A DNA stretch of 64,000 nt from Opitutia bacterium (GTDB taxonomy: Bacteria > Verrucomicrobiota > Verrucomicrobiia > Opitutales > Opitutaceae). The notes under the pieces were generated by a model. That model did no database searches. It saw nothing but the letters and a program-made list of their open reading frames with translations, and was not told the DNA's origin. A program made the translations under genes and the position numbers. Positions 25,821 to 34,211 of the stretch are shown here, one piece after another. Position 1 is the first letter of the stretch, and the number at the start of each line of letters is the position of its first letter. Where the stretch lies: NCBI GenBank assembly GCA_016217595.1, contig JACRHS010000010.1, positions 124,001 to 188,000 on the forward strand, in the 5' to 3' direction.

Positions 25821-26885
25821 ATGAATCTTCTCGTCACCGGCGGCTGCGGCTTCATCGGCAGCAATTTTGTCCGTCAACGTCTCGCAGATCCCGCGACGCG
25901 CGGCGCTCGGCTGGTCAACCTCGACATCCTCACCTACGCCGGCAATCCCGCCAATCTCGCCGACGTCGCGACGGCGCCCGGCTATGTTTTTGTCGCGGGC
26001 GACATCGGCGACGAAGCCCTCATCGCCCGCCTGCTCGCCGAGCATCAGATCGACGCCATCGTCAATTTCGCCGCCGAGTCGCACGTCGACCGCTCCATCG
26101 ATTCGCCGGAGCCGTTCATCCAGACCAACGTCGTCGGCACGCTCCGCCTGCTCAACGCCACCCGCCGCTACTGGGCCGCATTGCCCGAGCCGCGCAAGAG
26201 CGCCTTCCGTTTCCTCCACGTCTCGACCGACGAAGTTTACGGCACGCTCGCCCCGACCGATCCGGCGTTCACCGAAGAGACGCCCTTCGCGCCCAATTCT
26301 CCCTACGCCGCCTCGAAGGCATCGAGCGACCATCTCGTGCGCGCCTTCCAGCACACCTACCACCTGCCCACGCTCACGACCAATTGCTCCAATAATTACG
26401 GGCCGTACCAGTTCCCCGAGAAACTCATCCCGCTCGTCACGCTCAACGCGCTTGAAGGCAAACCGCTCCCGATCTATGGCGACGGCCAGCAAGTGCGCGA
26501 CTGGCTCTATGTCGGCGACCACTGCGAAGCGATCTGGCAGGTGCTGCAGCGCGGACGTACCGGCGAGACCTACAACATCGGCGGCTTGAACGAAAAACCG
26601 AATCTGGAGCTGGTGCGCACCATCTGCGCTCTGCTCGACAAGAAGAGTCCGCGCGCCGATGGCCGGCCGTACGCCGAGCAAATCAAATTCGTCGCCGACC
26701 GCCCCGGTCACGACCGCCGCTACGCCATCGACTGCGCGAAAATCGCGCGCGAACTCGGCTGGCAGCCACGCGAGACCTTCGCCACCGGTATCGAGAAAAC
26801 CCTCGACTGGTACCTCGCCAACCGCACCTGGGCCGCCGACATCACCGCCAAGAAGTACGCCCGCGAACGGTTGGGCACGGGCTGA
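25821..26885 (+). CDS. rfbB: dTDP-glucose 4,6-dehydratase
   Basis: 354 residues, the usual family length. The NAD motif is [14 protein letters not shown] at the N-terminus. The catalytic triad is seen in [11 protein letters not shown] and [12 protein letters not shown] (YxxxK), and [15 protein letters not shown] is a family hallmark. It converts dTDP-glucose to dTDP-4-keto-6-deoxyglucose, the entry step to dTDP-rhamnose and other deoxysugars. rfbA and a glycosyltransferase follow on the same strand. rfbC and rfbD, needed for rhamnose, are not in the window, so the final sugar is open. Confidence 0.97.
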   Translation: MNLLVTGGCGFIGSNFVRQRLADPATRGARLVNLDILTYAGNPANLADVATAPGYVFVAGDIGDEALIARLLAEHQIDAIVNFAAESHVDRSIDSPEPFIQTNVVGTLRLLNATRRYWAALPEPRKSAFRFLHVSTDEVYGTLAPTDPAFTEETPFAPNSPYAASKASSDHLVRAFQHTYHLPTLTTNCSNNYGPYQFPEKLIPLVTLNALEGKPLPIYGDGQQVRDWLYVGDHCEAIWQVLQRGRTGETYNIGGLNEKPNLELVRTICALLDKKSPRADGRPYAEQIKFVADRPGHDRRYAIDCAKIARELGWQPRETFATGIEKTLDWYLANRTWAADITAKKYARERLGTG

Positions 26886-26961
26886 GCTCGCGCACGATCA
26901 ACATCCCCGGCTTTCCGCGTCTCGCTTTCTTCGCCATCTTCGTCGTTAACCTTTTCTCCCC

Positions 26962-27843
26962 ATGAATCGCAAAGGCATCATCCTCGCGGGCGGCTCCGGC
27001 ACCCGGCTCTACCCATTGACCATCGCTGTGAGCAAGCAGCTCATGCCGGTTTACGACAAACCGATGGTCTATTACCCGCTGTCGGTGCTCATGCTCTCGG
27101 GCATTCGCGAAGTGCTGATCATTTCCACGCCGCAGGATTTGCCGCTCTTCCGCCAGCTCCTCGGCGACGGCTCGCAGTTTGGCCTCAAGCTCGCCTACGC
27201 CGAGCAGCCCCGACCCGACGGCCTCGCGCAGGCCTTCCTCATCGGCGCCGACTTCATCGGCGACGCACCCTCCGCGCTCGTGCTCGGCGACAATCTTTTC
27301 TACGGCCACGACTTCACCCGTTCGCTCGAAGCCGCCACCGAACGCACCGCCGGTGCCACGATTTTCGGCTACCACGTCGCCGAGCCTACGGCCTACGGCG
27401 TGGTCGAGTTTGCGCCCGATGGCCGCGTGCTTTCCATCGAGGAGAAACCCGCCCAGCCGAAATCCAATTTTGCCGTTCCGGGCCTCTATTTCTACGACCG
27501 CGACGTCGTCGCTCACGCCCGCGCGCTCAAGCCCTCGAAGCGCGGCGAACTCGAGATCACCGATCTCAACCGCCGCTACCTCGAAGCCGGCAAACTGCAG
27601 GTCGAGCTCCTCGGCCGCGGCACCGCCTGGCTCGACACCGGCACGCACGACTCGCTGCTCGACGCCGCGCAATTCGTCCAGGTGATCGAGAGCCGGCAGG
27701 GTCTGAAGATCGCCTGCTTGGAAGAAATCGCCTTCACCAAGGGTTGGATCGACCGCGACCGTCTCGCCGCGCAAATTCAACGCCTCGGCAAATCCGCGTA
27801 CGGCGCTTACCTGCGCCGCCTGCTGCCGGCGGAGAAGGCTTAG
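26962..27843 (+). CDS. rfbA: Glucose-1-phosphate thymidylyltransferase
   Basis: 293 residues, full length. The nucleotide signature [20 protein letters not shown] and [12 protein letters not shown] are those of RmlA. LGDNLFYG carries a metal-binding aspartate, and [20 protein letters not shown] is the other conserved block. It makes dTDP-glucose from dTTP and glucose-1-phosphate, supplying the substrate of rfbB. It lies 76 bases behind rfbB and 72 bases ahead of the glycosyltransferase, looser spacing than elsewhere in the window but the same direction. Confidence 0.97.
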   Translation: MNRKGIILAGGSGTRLYPLTIAVSKQLMPVYDKPMVYYPLSVLMLSGIREVLIISTPQDLPLFRQLLGDGSQFGLKLAYAEQPRPDGLAQAFLIGADFIGDAPSALVLGDNLFYGHDFTRSLEAATERTAGATIFGYHVAEPTAYGVVEFAPDGRVLSIEEKPAQPKSNFAVPGLYFYDRDVVAHARALKPSKRGELEITDLNRRYLEAGKLQVELLGRGTAWLDTGTHDSLLDAAQFVQVIESRQGLKIACLEEIAFTKGWIDRDRLAAQIQRLGKSAYGAYLRRLLPAEKA

Positions 27844-27915
27844 ATTCCGCGTTGCGGTTTAGGTTGTGGCATTCGCCGGCCTCGACCTAATGCTTTCCCG
27901 GCAATCCAGCTCCCG

Positions 27916-29298
27916 GTGCAGCTCTCCATCATAATTCCATTGTACGGCGGCCTGTCGTTCACACAGGCGATGGTGGCAAGCTTGCAGGCCACGCTCCCGC
28001 CCGGGCTGACTCACGAAATTATTCTCGTCGACGACGGCTCGACCGACGGCACCCGCGCCTGGCTGGCCACCCTGACCGCCGCGCCGTTCCGCGTCATCCT
28101 CAACGACCGCAATCTCGGTTACGCCGCCGCCAATAATCGCGGCGCCGCGCAGGCTGGCGGCGAACTCCTCGCGCTGCTCAACAACGATCTGATCCTGACG
28201 CCGGGCTGGCTGGAGCCGATGCTCGCCACCTTCGCGCAACTCGGTCGCCGCGCCGGCATCGTCGGCAATTGCCAATATCGCGTCACGGACAACGCCCTCG
28301 ATCACGCCGGCATCACCGTGACTTCGCGTGCGAAGCTGGAGCATATCCGCGCACTCCCGGCGACGCCACCAGACACCGGCTACTGCGAGGTGTTTGCCGT
28401 CACCGCCGCCTGCTGCCTCGTGCGTCGGAGCGATTTTCTCGCAGTGGGCGGATTCGACGAGGGCTTTGCTAATGGCGGTGAAGACGTCGACCTCGCGCTC
28501 AAACTCCGCCGCCGCGGTCAGCACGCCTTCGTCGCACTCAACAGCGCTGTGCGCCACCACGTCAGCGCCGCCCGCGGGCCAACCTCGCAACGCGACGAGC
28601 GAAACAGCCGGCGACTCTTCCAACGCTGGCCTGCCGAGCTGGAACAAGCCATCGCCGAAGCAGCGCAGCGCGATGTGCCGCCCCCTGCCCGGCCGAGCCG
28701 ACGCCGCGCCCGGCTGCTCGCACGCGGCGCGCTTTTCCGCGAAGAGTGCCGCTGGGCAGAGCTCCTCGACGGCGCCGTGAGTCCGCTGCGCACCGCGCCG
28801 GCCGGCGCGGTTTCGGTCTGCGGTTTCTCCCACGCACCGGCCGCTGAGACCGCCTGGCTGTACTACCATGCGGTCATCCAATTGCCCGTCGGCACGCCCT
28901 GCCGGAATTTTTTCCTCAACGGTCATCTGGAGCCGGCCCCCGCGGATCATCCCGCCGCCACCGGCTCGCTCGGACTCCGCCTCATGATCAACGGCGTGCA
29001 GTCGGTTGAGATATTCCCACTATCCGAGGGCAACTTCAATTTCGGCCTCGACGCGCCGGCGCTTCTGCCCGGCCAACCCACGCGCATCGTCGTGCGACTG
29101 CTCGGCGCCGATGGCCACAACGCCCGCAGTCGGCTCGCGCGCATGATCTCCGTCTTGCCGCTCCCCCGTCCCTGGCGCGCCTGGGTGCAAGCCTACACGC
29201 CGCGCTACCTTAATCGCCGCCTGCGTTTCTCCCAAATCGTAGCCGACGACACCGTGGTATACGACTTCCGCCACCACCCGCCGCTCATGCGGCTTTAG
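27916..29298 (+). CDS. Family 2 glycosyltransferase with C-terminal extension
   Basis: 460 residues, GTG start at 27916. The GT-A domain has LSIIIPLYGG, EIILVDDGSTDGT (nucleotide-sugar binding), LLNNDLIL in place of the usual DxD, and NGGEDVDLALKLRRRG (acceptor-side acidic motif). After about residue 270 there is an extension of roughly 190 residues rich in strands (VSVCGFSHAP, LGLRLMINGVQSVEIF), not part of the GT domain; it could be a carbohydrate-binding sandwich. It probably adds a sugar to a surface polysaccharide or lipid carrier using a nucleotide sugar such as those made by rfbA/rfbB products. Its stop lies 6 bases from that of the convergent operon. Confidence 0.87.
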   Translation: MQLSIIIPLYGGLSFTQAMVASLQATLPPGLTHEIILVDDGSTDGTRAWLATLTAAPFRVILNDRNLGYAAANNRGAAQAGGELLALLNNDLILTPGWLEPMLATFAQLGRRAGIVGNCQYRVTDNALDHAGITVTSRAKLEHIRALPATPPDTGYCEVFAVTAACCLVRRSDFLAVGGFDEGFANGGEDVDLALKLRRRGQHAFVALNSAVRHHVSAARGPTSQRDERNSRRLFQRWPAELEQAIAEAAQRDVPPPARPSRRRARLLARGALFREECRWAELLDGAVSPLRTAPAGAVSVCGFSHAPAAETAWLYYHAVIQLPVGTPCRNFFLNGHLEPAPADHPAATGSLGLRLMINGVQSVEIFPLSEGNFNFGLDAPALLPGQPTRIVVRLLGADGHNARSRLARMISVLPLPRPWRAWVQAYTPRYLNRRLRFSQIVADDTVVYDFRHHPPLMRL

Positions 29299-29304
29299 CG
29301 GGAA

Positions 29305-30243
29305 TCAACCGCTGCGCTCGACTGTTCGCACCACCGATTGCGGGCGCCGGTTCACCGTCAAAAACATCCGGCCAATGTACTCGCCGATCAAGCCGAGCAG
29401 CACGAGTTGCACGCCGGAAAACGTCAGCAACGCCGCCATCAGCGAACCCCAGCCCCACGGCGTGCCATCCTCGGTAAAGTGCCAGTAGAACACCACGCCG
29501 ATGGCGCCAAAGCCCGTCGCCGCCATGATCAACCCGAGGATCGTCGCCACGCGCAGCGGCATGATGGAAAAATTCACCCACGCGCTCAGCCACAGCCGCA
29601 ACAACCGCCGCAATGTATATCCGCTCTGCCCGGCGGCGCGCTCATCATGCCTAACCGCCAGCGAGCTGATTCGCTGCGTCACTTGGAGCAAGAGACCGTC
29701 GATGTACGGATATGGCCCGCTGTGCTGCGTCGCCTCGCGTGCGATGAACGCGTTCACGCACCGGAAGCTCGACAGGTAAAATCCCGCCGGTTTATCCAGC
29801 GCCATGTCAGTCATCCGATTGGTGAACCAACTGCCGAAGTTGCGCCACGCAGAATGCCGCTTCTCGGCATAGTGGCCGTACACCACATCGAACCCGGCCG
29901 TCCGCGCATGCTCCCACAGCCGCACCGCCTCGGCCGGCGGATTCTGTCCGTCGTCGTCGAGGTTGACGAAATATTGCCCGCGCGCGTGTCGCCAGCCGGT
30001 GAGCACAGCATTGTGTTCGCCGAAATTGCGGGCGTGCTCGAGATACGTGATCGGCACGCGGGCGGTGCGCACCAGCTCGTGACATACTTCTGCCGTGCGA
30101 TCGCGACTGCCGTCGTTCACCAGCACGATTTCGTGGCCGCCCTCGATTTTGAAGGTCTCAATCTCACGCACCACCGCCGCGATGGTGTCCGCACTGTTGT
30201 AGAGCGGAATCACAAACGAGAGCGCGAGCGATGGCGTGGTCAT
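29305..30243 (-). CDS. Membrane-bound family 2 glycosyltransferase (DPM1/GtrB/ArnC-like)
   Basis: 312 residues from the ATG at 30241-30243, which overlaps the stop of the aminotransferase gene (ATGA). SFVIPLYNSADTI and EIVLVNDGSRDRT form the nucleotide-binding part, NLDDDGQNPPAE the DxD metal site. The C-terminal 80 residues include two membrane helices (TILGLIMAATGFGAIGVVFY and SLMAALLTFSGVQLVLLGLI), as in GtrB or ArnC. Such enzymes transfer a sugar from a nucleotide to undecaprenyl phosphate at the inner membrane. With the sugar aminotransferase and epimerase upstream, an amino-deoxysugar donor is likely. Confidence 0.9.
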   Translation of the reverse strand: MTTPSLALSFVIPLYNSADTIAAVVREIETFKIEGGHEIVLVNDGSRDRTAEVCHELVRTARVPITYLEHARNFGEHNAVLTGWRHARGQYFVNLDDDGQNPPAEAVRLWEHARTAGFDVVYGHYAEKRHSAWRNFGSWFTNRMTDMALDKPAGFYLSSFRCVNAFIAREATQHSGPYPYIDGLLLQVTQRISSLAVRHDERAAGQSGYTLRRLLRLWLSAWVNFSIMPLRVATILGLIMAATGFGAIGVVFYWHFTEDGTPWGWGSLMAALLTFSGVQLVLLGLIGEYIGRMFLTVNRRPQSVVRTVERSG

Positions 30244-31385
30244 GCGGCGCTCCAACCAAGTATCTCCGCGCAAACTCTGTCAATGTCCGCCGTCGTCAGC
30301 CCCGGATGACACGGCAAACACAGCACTTCGGCGCATGCCCGCTCGGTGAGGGGCAATGTCAACGCCGGTTGCGCGTACGCCGGCTGACGATGCGCCGGTG
30401 TCGGGTACAACACGCCGCAGCGGATGCCGCGTTCGCCGAGATAGGTCGCGAGCGCATCGCGGCGCGGCGTGCGCACCGTAAACTGATGCCACGCGTGGCC
30501 GATGCCGGTAGCGACTTTCGGCAGACGCAACTGTAGGGCGGGATCGCCGAATCCCGCCGGCATCTTCGCCAACCGCTCGAGATAGACCGAAGCCAACTGG
30601 GCGCGGCGGGCATTCTCCGCGTCGAGATGCGGCAGCTTCACGCGCAAAATCGCCGCCTGGATTTCATCGAGCCGGCTGTTGCGCCCGGGAATCTCCGATA
30701 CGTACCGCTGCCGCCATCCGTACTGTCGCAGCAAACGCACACGCTCGGCCACCGCCGGATCGCGCGCGAAGACCGCACCGCCGTCGCCGATGGCGCCGAG
30801 GTTTTTCGTGGGATAAAAACTAAACGCCGCCGCCGCGCCCCATGCGCCGGCTTTGCGACCGGCGACAGTCGCACCATGTGCCTGCGCGCAATCCTCCACC
30901 ACGGCGACGCCGTGCCGCGTCGCGAGTTCGCAGATCGCCGGCATGTCGGCCGGGTGACCGTAGAGATGCACCGGCAGCACGGCTTTGATCCGCCCGTTAG
31001 CCTTCTGCAACGACTCGGCCAACGCCGCAACCGACATCACCATCGTCGCGACGTCGATTTCCACGAAGACCGGGCTCGCGCCGATCTGCTCAATAGCGGC
31101 GATGGTCGCGCTCACCGTGTTGGCCACCGTCGCCACCTGATCGCCACGCTGCACGCCGACCGCTCGCAGAGCCAGTTCGATGGCCTCGGTGCCGTTGGCC
31201 ACGCCGAGGACTTGCCCGCCGCCAAGATAGGCCGCGAACTCGCGCTCGAACGCCTCCACCTCGGGCCCGAGAATATAGTGATTGCTGGTGAGCACCCGCT
31301 CGATGGCCGCGCGAATCTGGTCAGCATGCGCGCGAAAACCTTCGCCCGGATCGGCGGTCAGGAGAACTCGGCTCGAATCAGACAT
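30240..31385 (-). CDS. DegT/DnrJ/EryC1/StrS-type sugar aminotransferase
   Basis: 381 residues. The PLP lysine is in SFYPTKNLGAIGDGGAV, the family signature. NGTEAIELALRA and EDCAQAHGA (PLP-phosphate and ring contacts) are also present. These enzymes install an amino group on a keto-deoxysugar nucleotide using glutamate or glutamine. The start at 31385 lies inside the last codons of the upstream epimerase (8-base overlap), and its stop overlaps the glycosyltransferase start. The three genes form a tight operon for an amino sugar of a surface glycan. The keto-sugar product of rfbB is a candidate substrate, but that is inference. Confidence 0.93.
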   Translation of the reverse strand: MSDSSRVLLTADPGEGFRAHADQIRAAIERVLTSNHYILGPEVEAFEREFAAYLGGGQVLGVANGTEAIELALRAVGVQRGDQVATVANTVSATIAAIEQIGASPVFVEIDVATMVMSVAALAESLQKANGRIKAVLPVHLYGHPADMPAICELATRHGVAVVEDCAQAHGATVAGRKAGAWGAAAAFSFYPTKNLGAIGDGGAVFARDPAVAERVRLLRQYGWRQRYVSEIPGRNSRLDEIQAAILRVKLPHLDAENARRAQLASVYLERLAKMPAGFGDPALQLRLPKVATGIGHAWHQFTVRTPRRDALATYLGERGIRCGVLYPTPAHRQPAYAQPALTLPLTERACAEVLCLPCHPGLTTADIDRVCAEILGWSAA

Positions 31386-32379
31386 AATGCGTCAGCTCCT
31401 TGCGGTAATAAGCGAGCGTCCGGCTCAGCGCCGTGCGCAGCCCGGTGCGCGGCCGCCAGCCCAGCGTCTCCCGGATCAGTCGGTCGTCCGCGTAGAAGTC
31501 GCCGATATCAATTTTCTTCCGCTCGGCGGGGAAATTCTTCGTCACGAATTTGCCGCTGCCGTTGAGCTCAACGAGCAGTTCGGCGAGTGCTTGCAGCGTG
31601 ACCGGCGGCGGTCCGCCAAGATTGAAAATCATGCCGGCAGCCTCGGGCCGGCTCGCAGCCAAGAGCAACGCCTCCACGCAATCGTCGACGTAGGTGAAGT
31701 CGCGCACTTGTTCGCCACCCCACACCTCGAAGGATTTTCCCTCCATCAGCTGGCGGATCCACACGCCGACAAAAGTCTGACGCGCATCGCGGATGCGCAT
31801 ACGCGGCCCGATGGTGTTGGTGAGCCGCAGCACCGTGCTGCGAATGCCGTACACACGGTCGTAGAGAAGATGGTAGCGTTCGCCGGCGAGTTTGTTGATG
31901 CCGTTGACATCGACCGGGCGCAGCGGGTGCTTCTCGTCGACCGGCAGGTAATCAGGTTTTCCGTACAACTGCCGCGTGCTGGCGAAAACGATCCGGATGC
32001 CGGGATTGTGCGCGCGACACGCTTCGAGGATGGAGAGCTGCGCGCGGGCGTTGATCTCGAGATCGGTCTCGGGATCGGTCATCGAATCCATGTGGCTCGT
32101 CTGCCCGGCGAGGTTGAAAAGAAAATGCTGTCCGCGCACGAACACCGGCAGGCTGTGCCGGTCGCGCACATCGGAGATGTTGACGTGCACGCGGCGGTCG
32201 ATGCCGCCGAGGTTGCGGAGATTGCCGCCGTATTCGGGAATGAGGCTGTCGACCACCGTCACCTCGGCGCCCAGGCGCACCAACACGCGCGCGAGATTCG
32301 AACCGATGAAGCCGAGACCACCGGTGATCAAAACGCGTTGGCCGGAAAAAGCAGAGCGCAACGGGGAGAAAGCCGACAT
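31378..32379 (-). CDS. NAD-dependent nucleotide-sugar epimerase/dehydratase (extended SDR) with altered active site
   Basis: 333 residues from the ATG at 32377-32379; an upstream ATG at 32403 adds eight residues. The Rossmann motif is ITGGLGFIGSNLARVL. FASTRQLYGKP and NLAGQTSHMDS fit the extended SDR fold. The catalytic YxxxK of the family is replaced: the aligned stretch is PVDVNGINKLAGE, with Asn at the tyrosine position, while the lysine is kept. I recall other database members with VNGINK, so it may be a separate subfamily rather than a dead enzyme. It starts the minus-strand amino-sugar operon. The reaction (epimerase, dehydratase or other) is uncertain. Confidence 0.85.
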   Translation of the reverse strand: MSAFSPLRSAFSGQRVLITGGLGFIGSNLARVLVRLGAEVTVVDSLIPEYGGNLRNLGGIDRRVHVNISDVRDRHSLPVFVRGQHFLFNLAGQTSHMDSMTDPETDLEINARAQLSILEACRAHNPGIRIVFASTRQLYGKPDYLPVDEKHPLRPVDVNGINKLAGERYHLLYDRVYGIRSTVLRLTNTIGPRMRIRDARQTFVGVWIRQLMEGKSFEVWGGEQVRDFTYVDDCVEALLLAASRPEAAGMIFNLGGPPPVTLQALAELLVELNGSGKFVTKNFPAERKKIDIGDFYADDRLIRETLGWRPRTGLRTALSRTLAYYRKELTHYV

Positions 32380-32504
32380 TTGCGGTGCAATCAACGTCAG
32401 CACTTCTGATCTGCCAACTGGAAAATTGTTCTAAATCCGACACGACAAAAAGCGTCTCTGTCGGCGCACTCGCCATCGGCGCAGCACTCCGTCAACGTCC
32501 ACGC

Positions 32505-34211
32505 ATGGCGCTTCGATTTTTCCTCCTTCTCGCAATGCTGGCCAGCGTGGGCAGTCGGGCCGCCGAATTCGCGTTGCCGCCGCGGCCAGCCGACGCCCCC
32601 AGCGGCAGTACTTTTGCGAGCAATATTGCCACGCTCGATGTGGCGGCTCGCGAAGCTGCGGTGCTAACGGAAGTGCAACGCGGCAACCTGCCCGCGTTCT
32701 GGCGGCGCTTTGTCGAGGTACGAGTGCCCAGCGCATCGTTCTGGGTCGCGCCCGACTATCTCGCGATCGGCTCGGACGACGATTACCTGCTGATGCCGCT
32801 AACGCCCGCGACCGCACAGCGCATCGCCGACTTGTTGGACTGCGTGTTGCCGACGAAGAAAATGGTCGACGCCATTTACCAAACCGCGTCGTTGAAACTG
32901 GAGCCGTTGCCCATCCCGCCGAGCAAGGAGATGACCACCGCGCCCGTCTTCGCACAACACAATGCTACCGTCCGCACACAACGCGCCGCTGCAGTCGCGG
33001 CGCATCCCCTCGGCGCACTCGTGGCCGGACACAAGAAGGACATCGTGCTCACGCCGCGCCTCGCCACCGCGCCGGGAAAAGTGGCGATCTATGGCTGGCA
33101 CCGCGCTGACGGTCGCCCGATCCAGCCACTCTATCTCGGCCACACTTCCGCCTGGGTCGATTACAGCCATGGCGTGCGCCTTGTGCGCCGAGCCATGACC
33201 GTCGGCGACACGCCGACTACAGTCGAGGCCGTGCTCGCCGATCCGCAGCGCTGCGCCTTGCTCAGCGACGAAGGCCCCATCGCCACACCACGTTACCCGG
33301 TCGAACGTGGTGCCAAAACGGCCTGGCCAGCTGAGACGAGCGAAGAACTGGCATTGAGCCCGGGAGTCCGCATCGTGGTCAATGCGCCCGCACAACTCGA
33401 CCCGACACAACCGGTGCGTCTCGTGCTCTATGCCCTGCCCGCGGGCAATTCCATTGAGCACACGATCGGGCACCGCCTCCGCCCTGGCGAAGATTGGCAC
33501 TTCGACATCCAGCACATCGCCGCGCAAACGCGCTGGCTGCGCACCCAGGCTGACGAAAACAACCTCGTCGTCGTCTACCTGCAAAGCGCCGAGCGCTCGT
33601 GGGTGCTGTGGCGCCGGAAAAATCCGGACTACGCCGCGCGCATCGGCGAAATCGTCGAGGCCCTGCGCAGCCGCTATCCGAAAGCGTCGCTCGTGCTCAC
33701 CGGTCATAGCGCCGGCGGCAGTTTCACATTCGGCTACCTCGACGGCCGGGACCAAATCCCCGACGACGTCGAGCGCATCGCGTTTCTCGACAGCAATTAT
33801 GCCTACGATGCCGCCAAGGGCCACGACGCCAAACTCACGGCGTGGCTGGCTGCATCGTCACAGCACCGCCTCTGCGTGCTCGCGTACGAGGACCACGTGG
33901 CGCTGCTCAATGGCAAAACCTTCGTGAGCGCCAACGGCGGAACGTGGGGCCACAGTCAGGCGATGTTGCGCGATCTTGCGGCGAAATTTCCGTTCGCGCG
34001 CACAGACGAGGCGGGCCTGCAACGTCACACGGCACTCGACGGGCGCGTGGAGTTTCTGCTCCGGGAAAATCCCGAGAAGGCGGTCTTGCACACCCGGCAG
34101 GTGGAGCTGAACGGCTTCATTCATGCGATGCTCGCCGGCACCGCGCGCGCAAATCGCGGCTACACTTACCTCGGTGCGAGGGCGTACCCGGATTTGATCA
34201 GCGAGGAGTGA
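32505..34211 (+). CDS. Secreted alpha/beta-hydrolase-like protein with uncharacterised N-terminal half
   Basis: 568 residues from the ATG at 32505, which gives a signal peptide (FFLLLAMLASVGSRAAEF); the frame is open to 32385. Residues of about 30-280 have no family I recognise but contain WVDYSHGVRLVRR, HKKDIVLTPRL and FWVAPDYLAIGSDDDY. The C-terminal half is an alpha/beta-hydrolase: NNLVVVYLQSAERSW, the nucleophile elbow LTGHSAGGSF, an aspartate in AFLDSNYAY and a late histidine in GGTWGHSQAM. It could cleave a peptidoglycan, polysaccharide or ester substrate outside the cell. It is transcribed divergently from the sugar operon, and its last 14 bases overlap the end of the convergent membrane protein gene. 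Confidence 0.72.
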   Translation: MALRFFLLLAMLASVGSRAAEFALPPRPADAPSGSTFASNIATLDVAAREAAVLTEVQRGNLPAFWRRFVEVRVPSASFWVAPDYLAIGSDDDYLLMPLTPATAQRIADLLDCVLPTKKMVDAIYQTASLKLEPLPIPPSKEMTTAPVFAQHNATVRTQRAAAVAAHPLGALVAGHKKDIVLTPRLATAPGKVAIYGWHRADGRPIQPLYLGHTSAWVDYSHGVRLVRRAMTVGDTPTTVEAVLADPQRCALLSDEGPIATPRYPVERGAKTAWPAETSEELALSPGVRIVVNAPAQLDPTQPVRLVLYALPAGNSIEHTIGHRLRPGEDWHFDIQHIAAQTRWLRTQADENNLVVVYLQSAERSWVLWRRKNPDYAARIGEIVEALRSRYPKASLVLTGHSAGGSFTFGYLDGRDQIPDDVERIAFLDSNYAYDAAKGHDAKLTAWLAASSQHRLCVLAYEDHVALLNGKTFVSANGGTWGHSQAMLRDLAAKFPFARTDEAGLQRHTALDGRVEFLLRENPEKAVLHTRQVELNGFIHAMLAGTARANRGYTYLGARAYPDLISEE

